Shown: one piece after another, positions 47,059 through 55,410 of the stretch
Layout: each line of letters opens with the position of its first letter
Numbering within the stretch: the first letter of the stretch is position 1
Assembly: GCF_036967205.1 (NCBI RefSeq)
Contig: NZ_CP146022.1
Span: 372,001-436,000, forward strand
DNA from: Streptomyces sp. Q6
GTDB lineage: Bacteria > Actinomycetota > Actinomycetes > Streptomycetales > Streptomycetaceae
Reading direction: 5' to 3'
DNA length: 64,000 bases
Notes under the pieces: generated by a model
Seen by the model: the letters and a program-made list of their open reading frames with translations, nothing else
Told to the model about the DNA's origin: nothing
Database searches by the model: none
Position numbers and translations under genes: made by a program

Positions 47059-47162
47059 CGACGGCTCCTGTCCTGCGCATCGTCACTGCCTCGGTCCGGC
47101 CACCGTACGACGGCACCCGTCCTGCCGGACCTGATCCTTCGCGTTCCGGTGCCGGGAGGACA

Positions 47163-47176
47163 GGGCCGTTCGGTCC
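47163..47176. promoter_or_regulatory. DosR-like dyad upstream of the response regulator
   Basis: GGGCCGTTCGGTCC, identical to the 34787 site; the shared block extends to AGGGCCGTTCGGTCC followed by YTTKACGG. It lies 105-118 bp before the osdR-like start. Confidence 0.65.
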
Positions 47177-47279
47177 CTTGACGGCCGCCCGGACGGGGGC
47201 CGGGTGGCCGAGGTCCGCGAAACGCCGTGCGGCGACCGGGACTTCGCGGTCGCGGACCGGGGCCACCCGGCCCCGTCCC

Positions 47280-47293
47280 GGACCGGGTGGCCC
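47280..47293. promoter_or_regulatory. DosR-like dyad upstream of the universal stress protein/ppdK genes
   Basis: GGACCGGGTGGCCC, 103-116 bp before the USP start at 47396. Confidence 0.45.
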
Positions 47294-47395
47294 ATGTCGC
47301 CGACGGGCGGGGATCGCGACGCTGAGATGGAGGGCTCCCCGTCCGGTCCGGGCGGGACCGGCCCGTGCGTTCAGGTTCCTACGGAGGTCATCCGC

Positions 47396-48256
47396 ATGAT
47401 CCGCCCCGTCACCGTCGGCCTCGACGGTTCGCCCGAGAGTCTGGCCGCGGCCGAGTGGGCCGCCCGCGAGGCAGCCCGGCACACCCTGCCCCTGAACCTG
47501 GTGCAGGTCTGGGCCTGGCAGCCGCACGACGTGCCCGCCCCCCAGGACCCCGACACACAGCGGCACTGGGCGCTGCGGATCCTGCGCGAGGCGGAGCGAC
47601 GCCTGCTCGACCTGCACCCGCGACTGACGGTCGCGACGGAACAAGCGCGCGGCGACACACGCGAGTTGCTGGTGGAGCGCGCGGAGACGTCCGAGATGCT
47701 GGTCCTCGGCTCCGGCGGGCACGGAGCGGTGGCCGGGTTCCTGCTCGGCTCCGTCGGCCGGCAGGTCCTCGCCCACGCGCGCGCTCCGGTCGTCCTGGTG
47801 CGGCAGCACGCCCGGTCGGAGGCCGCGTACGACGACGCCGAGGTCGTCGTCGGGCTGTCCCGTCCCGACCGGTCCGCGGCGCCGCTCCTGGAGTTCGCGT
47901 TCGCGGAGGCCGACGCCCGGCAGTCGGCTCTGCGCGTCGTGCACGCCCCGTCGCCGCCGCCGCATGTGCGCCGCGATGCCGCGCAGGGCGCGGGCGACGC
48001 GTTGCGGGGCCGCGCCGAGAAGGCGCTGCTCGATCTGCTGGCTCCGTGGCAGGACAGCCATCCGCAGGTCCCCGTCACGCTCACCGTCGAACTCGACGGC
48101 GCGGCCGGGGTGTTGCTCCAGGCGGCCGCCGACGCCGGGCTCGTCGTGGTGGGGCGCCGGCTGCACCGGCCGGCGCTCGGCCCGCGCATCGGTCCGGTGA
48201 CCCACGCGGTTCTGCACCACACGGCGGCCCCCGTCGCCGTCGTCCCCCAGCCCTGA
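47396..48256 (+). CDS. tandem-domain universal stress protein
   Basis: A 286-residue two-domain USP from ATG 47396, GGAGG eight bases upstream. Domain 1 (IRPVTVGLDGSPESLAAAEW) has an intact nucleotide motif GSGGHGAVAGFLLGS; domain 2 begins EVVVGLSRPDRSAAPLLEFA and ends VVVGRRLHRPALG. It is 14 bases upstream of ppdK and surely co-transcribed with it, as are the equivalent genes in the S. coelicolor OsdR locus as I recall it. Confidence 0.92.
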   Translation: MIRPVTVGLDGSPESLAAAEWAAREAARHTLPLNLVQVWAWQPHDVPAPQDPDTQRHWALRILREAERRLLDLHPRLTVATEQARGDTRELLVERAETSEMLVLGSGGHGAVAGFLLGSVGRQVLAHARAPVVLVRQHARSEAAYDDAEVVVGLSRPDRSAAPLLEFAFAEADARQSALRVVHAPSPPPHVRRDAAQGAGDALRGRAEKALLDLLAPWQDSHPQVPVTLTVELDGAAGVLLQAAADAGLVVVGRRLHRPALGPRIGPVTHAVLHHTAAPVAVVPQP

Positions 48257-48270
48257 GGAGGCGGACCGTC

Positions 48271-50946
48271 ATGGTCCCTTACGTGTACGACTTCACCGAG
48301 GGCGGCCGGTCCATGGCGGCCCTGCTCGGCGGCAAGGGCGCGAACCTCGCCGAGATGGCCCGCCTGGGCCTGCCGGTACCGCCCGGCTTCATCGTCACCA
48401 CGCAGGCCTGCCGGGTCTTCCTCACCACCGGAGCCGAACCACCCTCCCTGGCGGGCGAGTTGGCCGATCATCTCGCCGCGCTGGAGGCGTCCGCCGGGCG
48501 CAGCCTCGGGCAGCCGGACGATCCGCTGCTGCTGTCCGTGCGCTCGGGCGCGCGGTTCTCCATGCCCGGCATGATGGAGACGGTCCTCGACGTGGGCCTG
48601 ACCGACGCCGGTGTGGCGGGCCTCGCGAAGGCGTCCGGCAGCGACCGCTTCGCCTGGGACTCCTACCGCCGCCTCCTCCAGATGTTCGGCAGCACGGTGA
48701 TGGGCGTCGACGCGGAGCTGTTCGAGCGGGCTCTCGCGCGGCTCAAGGAGTTCGTGGGCGCGCCGGACGACGTCTCCCTGAGCGCGTCCGACCTGGCCGA
48801 ACTCGTCGACACGTACAAGGCGTTGATCCGCGACGAGACCGGAGAGGAGTTCCCGCAGGACCCGGCGGAGCAGCTGCGCCGCGCCGTACGCGCCGTGTTC
48901 GCCTCGTGGAACGGGGAGCGGGCCCGCGTCTACCGCCGCCGCGCGCACATCCCCGACGATCTGGGCACCGCCGTCACCGTGCAGCGCATGGTCTTCGGCA
49001 ATCTCGGCTCCGCCTCCGGCAGCGGTGTCGCCTTCACCCGCGACCCGGCGACCGGGCGGCCGGGCGCGTACGGCGACTACTTGCCCGACGCCCAGGGCGA
49101 GGACGTCGTCGCGGGCGTCCGCAACACGGTCCCGCTGGCCGAGCTCGAACGCCTCGACCCGAACGCGTACAGCCACCTCATGGGCCATCTGCGGGTGTTG
49201 GAGCAGCACTACCGGGATCTGTGCGACGTCGAGTTCACCATCGAGCGGGGCACGCTGTGGATGTTGCAGACCCGTGTGGGGCAGCGCACCGCCGAGGCGG
49301 CGTTCACCATCGCCGCCGCACTGGCCGACGAGGGACGCATCGACGTGGACGAGGCGTTGACCCGGGTCGGCGGGGACGGTCTGGCGCGGCTGATGTTCCC
49401 GCGCTTCGACGCGTCGGCGACCGGCGATCCGCTGGCGCGCGGGGTCCCGGCGTCACCGGGGGCGGCCGTGGGCGCGGCGGTGTTCGACTCCGCCGAGGCC
49501 GCGCGGCGCGCCGCCCGGGGCGAGAAGGTGGTCCTGGTCCGCGAGGAGACCACCCCGGACGACCTGCCCGGCATGGTCGCGGCACAGGCCGTCCTGACCG
49601 CCCGCGGCGGCAAGACCAGCCACGCCGCGGTGGTCGCGCGCGGCATGGGCAAGGTGTGCGTGTGCGGCGCGGAGCGGCTCGCGGTGGATGTGCGCGGGCG
49701 GCGTCTCGTCGTGGGCGACACCGTCGTCGAGGAGGGCGCGGTGCTGTCGGTGGACGGTTCCGAAGGGGCCGTGTACGTCGGTGCGGTCCCGCTCATGGAC
49801 TCGACGGTCATGCGGTACTTCGAGACCGGGGAACGCGCGGACGGTGTCGTCGACGCGGTGGCGGGCGCCCTCGACCAGGCCGACCGGGTCCGCCGGTTGG
49901 AGGTACGGGCCAACGCCGACACCCCCGAGGACGCGGCGCGGGCGCGGCGGTTCGGGGCACAGGGCATCGGGCTGTGCCGTACCGAGCACATGTTCCTCGG
50001 CGACCGGCGGCAGCTGGTCGAGGCGATGATCCTGGCGCACACGGACGCGGAGCGGGAGCGGGCCCTGGACGCACTGCTGCCGTTGCAGCGGGCGGACTTC
50101 GTGGGCATCCTCACGGCGATGGACGGCCTTCCGGTCACCATCAGGCTGCTCGACCCGCCGCTGCACGAGTTCCTGCCCGACCACACCGAACTGGCCGTGC
50201 GGGTCGCGACCGCCGCGCGCCCCGACCCGCACGACGTCGCCCTGCTCGACGCGGTGGAGCGCATGCACGAGAGCAATCCGATGCTGGGGCTGCGCGGGGT
50301 GCGGCTCGGCCTGGTCGTGCCGGGGCTGGTGGCGATGCAGGTACGGGCCGTCGCGGAAGCCGTCGTGGAGTGCCGGCGGTCCGGCGGGCACCCGCGGGCC
50401 GAGATCATGGTGCCGCTGATCGCCACGGTCGAGGAACTGCGCCTGGTGCGCGAGGAGGTGGAGCGGGTGCTCGCCGAGGTGTCCGCGTCCTCGGGCCTCA
50501 CCGTCGACTGCCCGGTCGGCACGATGATCGAACTTCCCCGGGCGGCGCTCACCGCGGGCGGCATCGCGGCGGAGGCGGAGTTCTTCTCCTTCGGCACGAA
50601 CGATCTGACGCAGACGACGTGGGGCTTCTCGCGGGACGACGTCGAGGCGGCGTTCTTCTCCGCGTACCTCGCCAAGGGCGTCTTCCCCGTCTCCCCGTTC
50701 GAGACGATCGACCGTCAGGGCGTCGGCCGGCTCGTCGAGTCGGCGGTCGCGGAGGGCCGTGCCGCCCGTCCCGACCTGACGATCGGGGTGTGCGGCGAGC
50801 ACGGCGGCAACCCGGAGTCGGTCCGCTTCTTCCATGACGCGGGTCTCGACTACGTCTCCTGCTCCCCGTTCCGGGTGCCGGTGGCCCGGCTGGAGGCGGG
50901 CCGCGCGGCGATCGCGGCGGGCGACGGTCCGGGAGCGGCCGTGTGA
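48271..50946 (+). CDS. ppdK: pyruvate, phosphate dikinase
   Basis: An 891-residue enzyme of usual length that interconverts pyruvate, ATP and Pi with PEP, AMP and PPi. The ATP-grasp N-terminus (LLGGKGANLAEMARLGLPVP, then SVRSGARFSMPGMMETVLD), the swivelling phospho-His domain (GGKTSHAAVVARGMG, H451) and the PEP barrel (GIGLCRTEHMF, EFFSFGTNDLTQTTWGFSRD, GVCGEHGGNP) are complete. It allows PPi-saving glycolysis or a reversible PEP supply under energy stress. AGGAGG precedes ATG 48271. Confidence 0.97.
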   Translation: MVPYVYDFTEGGRSMAALLGGKGANLAEMARLGLPVPPGFIVTTQACRVFLTTGAEPPSLAGELADHLAALEASAGRSLGQPDDPLLLSVRSGARFSMPGMMETVLDVGLTDAGVAGLAKASGSDRFAWDSYRRLLQMFGSTVMGVDAELFERALARLKEFVGAPDDVSLSASDLAELVDTYKALIRDETGEEFPQDPAEQLRRAVRAVFASWNGERARVYRRRAHIPDDLGTAVTVQRMVFGNLGSASGSGVAFTRDPATGRPGAYGDYLPDAQGEDVVAGVRNTVPLAELERLDPNAYSHLMGHLRVLEQHYRDLCDVEFTIERGTLWMLQTRVGQRTAEAAFTIAAALADEGRIDVDEALTRVGGDGLARLMFPRFDASATGDPLARGVPASPGAAVGAAVFDSAEAARRAARGEKVVLVREETTPDDLPGMVAAQAVLTARGGKTSHAAVVARGMGKVCVCGAERLAVDVRGRRLVVGDTVVEEGAVLSVDGSEGAVYVGAVPLMDSTVMRYFETGERADGVVDAVAGALDQADRVRRLEVRANADTPEDAARARRFGAQGIGLCRTEHMFLGDRRQLVEAMILAHTDAERERALDALLPLQRADFVGILTAMDGLPVTIRLLDPPLHEFLPDHTELAVRVATAARPDPHDVALLDAVERMHESNPMLGLRGVRLGLVVPGLVAMQVRAVAEAVVECRRSGGHPRAEIMVPLIATVEELRLVREEVERVLAEVSASSGLTVDCPVGTMIELPRAALTAGGIAAEAEFFSFGTNDLTQTTWGFSRDDVEAAFFSAYLAKGVFPVSPFETIDRQGVGRLVESAVAEGRAARPDLTIGVCGEHGGNPESVRFFHDAGLDYVSCSPFRVPVARLEAGRAAIAAGDGPGAAV

Positions 50947-51021
50947 GCGGACCGGCCCCCGGGCGCCGCGGACGGACCCGGTGACGTGCGCGACGCCCGG
51001 CGGCCGATCGAAAGGACGCAG

Positions 51022-52833
51022 ATGCTCGACCGATGCCGGTGCCGTTCGGGCATCATGGGACGCGTCCGGGACGAGCTGGGGGCGGAAATGGACCGGGATA
51101 CGGAAGATGCGTCGGGGCCCGGGTCCGCCACGTCGGCGACGCCCTCGTTCCGGCTCGATGTGCTCCTGGAGGAGCTTCAGGACCAGGTGCAGCGCGTGCG
51201 CGCCACCCAGAACCGGGTGCACGCGCTGCTCGACGCGGTGCTCGCGATCGGCAGCGACCTGGACCTCGACGTGGTGCTGCGCCGGATCGTGGAGTCCGCG
51301 ACGCAGGTGGTCGACTGCCGCTACGGCGCCCTCGGGGTGGTCGGCGAGGAAGGCGGCATCAAGCAGTTCATCACCGTCGGCATCGACGACGAGACCATCG
51401 CCCGGATCGGCCACTACCCCGAGGGCGAGGGCATCCTGGGGCTGCTGATCCGTGAGCCGTACACCCTGCGGCTGCCCGTCCTGAGCGACCATCCGGACTC
51501 GGTGGGCTTCCCCGAGGGCCATCCGCCGATGACCACGTTCCTCGGCACCCCTGTCCAGGTCAGGGGCCGGATATTCGGCAACCTGTATCTGACGGAGAAG
51601 AGCGGGGGCCGGCCCTTCGACCCGGAGGACGAGGTCGTGCTCCGTACGCTCGGCGCCGCGGCGGGTGTCGCGATCGACAACGCACGCCTGTACGACGACG
51701 CCCGGCGCCGCGAGCGCTGGCTTGCGGCGAGCAGCGACCTGACCCGCACGCTGCTGTCGGGGGCCGACCCGACGCAGGTCCTGCACTCGTTCACGGCCAC
51801 GGTCCGCGAGCTGTCAGGGGCGGATCTCGTGACGCTCGCGGTGCCGGTCGGCGACACCGGCGACCTCCTGGTGGAGGCGGCGAACGGACTGGACGCGGAG
51901 CGGCTGCTGGGCCTCGCGCTGCCGGTCGGCACGAGTCTGGCCGCGAAGGTGTTCGGCTCCGGCGAGACGCTCGTCAGCGGGTCCCTGAGCGACGACGCGC
52001 GGGACGAGCCGGCACACGCGGCGGGGCCGCGGCTCGGCTCGGCGTTCCTGTTGCCGCTCGGCACGCGTGAGAACGTCCGCGGGGTCCTCCAGGTCGCCAA
52101 CCGGCAGGGCGGGCCGGACTTCCAGCAAGCCACCATCGACATGATCACCGGGTTCGCGGGCCATGCAGGGCTCGCCCTGGAGATCGCCGAACACCGCAGG
52201 GAGGCCGAGCAGTTGCTCGTCCTCAACGACCGCGACCGGATCGCGAGGGACCTGCACGACCTGGCCATCCAGCGGTTGTTCGCGGGCGGCCTGAGCCTTC
52301 AGTCGGTGCTCGGCCGGATCGCCGACCGGCCGGAGGCCGCCGACCGGGTGCGGCGCGTGGTGGAGGACCTGGACGACACGATCCGGGTGGTGCGCTCCAC
52401 CATCTACGCGCTGCGCGAGAGCGACCGGGTGGAGGCGGCGGGGCTGCGCGCCCGGCTCGTCGCGCAGGCCGGCCGCGCGGCGGAGACGCTCGGGTTCTCC
52501 CCGGCGCTGCGGATGAGCGGTCTCCTCGACACCTCCGTCACCGACGACACGGCCCAGCAACTGCTCGCCGTGCTCCGCGAGGCCCTGTCGAACGTGGCAC
52601 GGCACGCGCACGCCACCTCCGTGGACATCTCGGCCGAGGTGGCGGACGGCCGGCTGCGACTGTGCGTCGCCGACGACGGGCGCGGGATGGCGTCGGCGAC
52701 GGAGCGCCGCAGCGGCCTGGCCAACATCCGCTCCCGCGCCGAGAGCCTCGGCGGCTCGTTCTCGCTGTCCGCGGGCCACCCGAGCGGCACGGTCCTGGAG
52801 TGGTCGGTGCCGCTGACGGCCGGCAGCCGGTGA
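51022..52833 (+). CDS. osdK: two-GAF sensor histidine kinase, DosS/DevS/OsdK-like
   Basis: A 603-residue cytosolic kinase; ATG 51022 follows AAAGGA. GAF-1 (about 75-218, LDLDVVLRRIVESATQVVDC) and GAF-2 (about 245-390) lead to a HisKA_3 motif DRDRIARDLHDLAIQRLF (H412) and an HATPase domain (REALSNVARHAHA with N524, DDGRGMA). The GAF-1 PEGHPPMTTFLGTPVQ segment keeps a His (H167) at what appears to be the haem-ligand position of DosS/DosT, so O2/NO/CO sensing is likely but inferred. It probably phosphorylates the OsdR-like regulator. Confidence 0.9.
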   Translation: MLDRCRCRSGIMGRVRDELGAEMDRDTEDASGPGSATSATPSFRLDVLLEELQDQVQRVRATQNRVHALLDAVLAIGSDLDLDVVLRRIVESATQVVDCRYGALGVVGEEGGIKQFITVGIDDETIARIGHYPEGEGILGLLIREPYTLRLPVLSDHPDSVGFPEGHPPMTTFLGTPVQVRGRIFGNLYLTEKSGGRPFDPEDEVVLRTLGAAAGVAIDNARLYDDARRRERWLAASSDLTRTLLSGADPTQVLHSFTATVRELSGADLVTLAVPVGDTGDLLVEAANGLDAERLLGLALPVGTSLAAKVFGSGETLVSGSLSDDARDEPAHAAGPRLGSAFLLPLGTRENVRGVLQVANRQGGPDFQQATIDMITGFAGHAGLALEIAEHRREAEQLLVLNDRDRIARDLHDLAIQRLFAGGLSLQSVLGRIADRPEAADRVRRVVEDLDDTIRVVRSTIYALRESDRVEAAGLRARLVAQAGRAAETLGFSPALRMSGLLDTSVTDDTAQQLLAVLREALSNVARHAHATSVDISAEVADGRLRLCVADDGRGMASATERRSGLANIRSRAESLGGSFSLSAGHPSGTVLEWSVPLTAGSR

Positions 52834-52848
52834 GCCGGGCGGCGCGTC

Positions 52849-53838
52849 TCACCCCTCGTACACCTCGCGCGGGGAGCGGCGCGGTGTGACGGGTCCCTCG
52901 GGCCCGTAGCCGAACCGCACGACCATGTGCGCGTGACCCCGGTGGTCGGGCGCCGCGCTGACCTTCCTGCGCAGGTCCGGCCACTCCATCGCCTGATGGA
53001 GCAGGGAGGAGCGCAGCTGGTGCGCGGTGGCCACCAGGAGGACGTGTTCCAGGGCCTGTCCGGCGCGCAGCCAGTCGGCGCGCCGGTCGTGCGCGGTGGT
53101 CAGTACGGCGATGGCGGGGGCGCGTTCGAAGTCCCTGGCGGGCAGCGCGCTCGGCCTGCGCCGCGCGGTGAAGTCCCGCATGGGCACCACCTCACGGGCG
53201 TCCTGCGGGCCGAGGACCGAGCGCGGCATCCCGTCCCCGGGCGTTCCCGCGCCGCCGTCCCGGCGGACCCACCGCCGGCTCTCCGCACCGCGCAGGGCGT
53301 CGCTCCGGTTGCGCTGCTCGGCCTCCGCCGTGACGCGCAGCACCACGGTGCGCTCGGCGGGGTCCGGGAAGGTGAGGGCGGCGCCGCTCGCGTGGGCGGC
53401 TTCGGCGAGTTCGGCCCGTACGTCGGCGGGAACGGGGTGTTCGGAGAACGGGAACCTGCTGCTGTGCCGGCGCCAGATCACGTCGTACAGGTCGGACCGG
53501 TGCCCGTTGAAGCCGCGTACGACGGCGGGGGCGAGCCGCACCCGGGCGAGCAGCTCGGGGTCGTCCGGGCTCGGCAGCAGCCGGGTCACGGGCAGCCAGC
53601 CCGAATGGGCCACCGCGATCCGGAGGTTGAAGACCGCGGCACCCACCGACAGGTGCAGGGCCCGCCCGGCCGCGTCCACCGCGCGCAGCCCGCGCTCGGG
53701 GGCGGCGCGCACCTCCAGGGCGGCGGTGTCCGTGTCGAGGCGGAAGGTCCACGGCTGGGTGTTGTGGATGGACGGCGCGGCGACGGCCGCGGAGATCCAC
53801 GTCTCCAACTCCGCCGCGTGCAGCACCCCGTGGTTCAT
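52849..53838 (-). CDS. Acg-type nitroreductase family protein
   Basis: A 329-residue FMN-fold protein like Acg (Rv2032), a DosR-regulon member that sequesters flavin in mycobacteria. ATG 53838 was chosen because GGGAGG precedes it at good spacing; GTG 53847 is the alternative. Motifs are AAVAAPSIHNTQPWTFRL, LHLSVGAAVFNLRIAVAHSG, SSRFPFSEHPVP and a C-terminal VVRFGYGPEGPVTPRR. It is convergent with the kinase gene, 15 bases between the stops, and a candidate dyad lies 79-92 bp upstream. Confidence 0.88.
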   Translation of the reverse strand: MNHGVLHAAELETWISAAVAAPSIHNTQPWTFRLDTDTAALEVRAAPERGLRAVDAAGRALHLSVGAAVFNLRIAVAHSGWLPVTRLLPSPDDPELLARVRLAPAVVRGFNGHRSDLYDVIWRRHSSRFPFSEHPVPADVRAELAEAAHASGAALTFPDPAERTVVLRVTAEAEQRNRSDALRGAESRRWVRRDGGAGTPGDGMPRSVLGPQDAREVVPMRDFTARRRPSALPARDFERAPAIAVLTTAHDRRADWLRAGQALEHVLLVATAHQLRSSLLHQAMEWPDLRRKVSAAPDHRGHAHMVVRFGYGPEGPVTPRRSPREVYEG

Positions 53839-53916
53839 GATCCCCACCTCCCGCTCCGGAGCCGGTCGTGTGTGCGTCCGCCTTCAGGGTGCGGGACAGG
53901 GGGTCGCCGGGGTCAG

Positions 53917-53930
53917 GGGCCACACGTCCC
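53917..53930. promoter_or_regulatory. candidate DosR-like dyad upstream of the Acg-type gene
   Basis: GGGCCACACGTCCC (minus strand GGGACGTGTGGCCC), a less symmetric version of the dyad at the same distance from the gene as the others. Confidence 0.45.
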
Positions 53931-53965
53931 GGGGTCGCGGCCGGCCGGCCTCCGGTGCCAGGTGC

Positions 53966-54784
53966 TCAAGTGCCGGAAGTGAGAAGAGTGTTGAGTTCCG
54001 TGAAGTCGACGCCGTCCGCGAGGGTGTCGTAGCGGCCGGTGGTGAGGAGGTCGCGGGCGGCCCGGCGGGCGGCGGCGTAGGCGGCCTGGGCGACGCCCGC
54101 CCCGAGGCTGACGCGGGCGACGCCGAGGGCGCCGAGTTCCGCCACGGAGGGGGCGCCCGGTCCGGCCATGACGTTCAGGGGTACGGGAATGCCGTCCGCC
54201 AGCGCCGCGATCGTGTCACGGTCGACGACACCCGGTACGAAGACGCCGTCGGCGCCGGCGTCGACGTAGCGCAGGGCCCGCTCCAGCGTCTCCTTCAGCC
54301 GGTCCCGCTCCTCGCCGAGGCCGAACAGGTACGTGTCGACGCGGGCGTTGAGGAAGAGGTCGGTCCCCTGCGCGTCGGCGGCCGCGCGCGCCGCGGTCAG
54401 GCGTGCGGCGAGTTCGGCCGGGGGCCGGGTGCCGTCCTCGATGTTGACGCCGACCGCGCCCGCGGCGACGACCTGCCGTACGGTTCCGGCGACGGCGGCG
54501 AGGTCATCGCCGTAGCCGCTCTCGATGTCGGCGGTGACGGGCACGGTGACGGCGGCGGCGATCCGGGTGACGGCCGCCATGGCGTCTTCGCGGCTGAGCG
54601 CGTCGCCGTCCGGGCGGCCCAGCGACCAGGCGACGCCGGCGCTGGTCGTGGCGATCGCGGCGGCGCCCGCGTCCTCGACGAGCCGGGCACCGGCGACGTC
54701 CCAGACGTTGGCGAGGGCGAGCGGCCGGGCAGGGGTGTGCAGGGCGCGGAAGCGGCGTACGGCGTCCTGGTGCGTGGTGGTCAT
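53966..54784 (-). CDS. isocitrate lyase/PEP mutase family protein
   Basis: A 272-residue barrel enzyme starting at ATG 54784. The family signature is seen in LALANVWDVAGARLVEDAGA, then VPVTADIESGYGDD (metal Asp/Glu), VNIEDGTRPPA and LFLNARVDTYLFG. Members cleave or form C-C or C-P bonds next to a carboxylate (methylisocitrate lyase, carboxyphosphonoenolpyruvate mutase, oxaloacetate decarboxylase); the exact reaction is open. The KKCGH-type lyase loop is absent, which argues against true isocitrate lyase. It stands alone. Confidence 0.85.
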   Translation of the reverse strand: MTTTHQDAVRRFRALHTPARPLALANVWDVAGARLVEDAGAAAIATTSAGVAWSLGRPDGDALSREDAMAAVTRIAAAVTVPVTADIESGYGDDLAAVAGTVRQVVAAGAVGVNIEDGTRPPAELAARLTAARAAADAQGTDLFLNARVDTYLFGLGEERDRLKETLERALRYVDAGADGVFVPGVVDRDTIAALADGIPVPLNVMAGPGAPSVAELGALGVARVSLGAGVAQAAYAAARRAARDLLTTGRYDTLADGVDFTELNTLLTSGT

Positions 54785-54930
54785 GCGGGGAGTCAACACC
54801 CGGTCGCGGGCGGGGGCTGGCAGGAATCCGACGTCGACGTCGGCTCGCGCCCCGCGCCGTCCCCCTCCCCTACCGCTGAGTAGGATCACGGGACACGGAC
54901 AGCCGGTCCCACCCGTCGGGAGACAGACCC

Positions 54931-55407
54931 ATGAGCGCATCGCCCCGTATCCACGTCGGCTCGGTCGTCGAGGACTTCACGCTGCCCGACGAGACGGGTA
55001 CGCCGACGAGCCTGTCGTCGCTGCTCGCCGACGGTCCGGTGGTGGTGTTCTTCTATCCGGCCGCGATGACCCCGGGCTGTACCGCCGAGGCGTGTCACTT
55101 CCGGGATCTGGCGGCCGAGTTCGCGGCGGTGGGCGCGCGGCCGGTGGGCATCAGCTCCGACCCGGTCGACAAGCAGCGGGAGTTCGCCGGACTGCACACG
55201 CTCGGGTTCCCGCTGCTGTCCGACCCGGAGGGCGTCGTCCGCGAACGGTTCGGTGTGGCACGGGGGTTCGGACCGCTGCCGACCAAGCGCGCCACCTTCG
55301 TCATCGGGACCGACCGGCGGGTGCGCGAGGTCGTGCGCAGCGAGTTCCGGATGAGCGCGCACGCGGACAAGGCGCTGGCCGCGCTGCGTACCGCCCCCAC
55401 CGACTGA
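54931..55407 (+). CDS. peroxiredoxin (BCP/AhpE type)
   Basis: A 158-residue thiol peroxidase. The active-site block YPAAMTPGCTAEACHFRD has peroxidatic C50 and a second Cys five residues later (C55), the arrangement of atypical 2-Cys BCP proteins. It reduces hydroperoxides using thioredoxin or a similar donor. GGGAG precedes ATG 54931. It is convergent with the siderophore permease gene with only three bases between stops. Confidence 0.92.
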   Translation: MSASPRIHVGSVVEDFTLPDETGTPTSLSSLLADGPVVVFFYPAAMTPGCTAEACHFRDLAAEFAAVGARPVGISSDPVDKQREFAGLHTLGFPLLSDPEGVVRERFGVARGFGPLPTKRATFVIGTDRRVREVVRSEFRMSAHADKALAALRTAPTD

Positions 55408-55410
55408 CCC

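Larger units (their letters stand above)
47059..47395. other. 337-bp divergent regulatory region between osdR-like and universal stress protein genes
   Basis: No gene is seen here. It holds the best DosR-like dyad (47163), another at 47280, and between them a GC-rich tract (about 47230-47275) with imperfect inverted repeats such as GGGGCCACCCGGCCCC at 47259-47274 and a GGGACTTCGCGGTC stretch. Several boxes in one divergent region would fit autoregulation plus activation of the stress genes. Confidence 0.6.
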
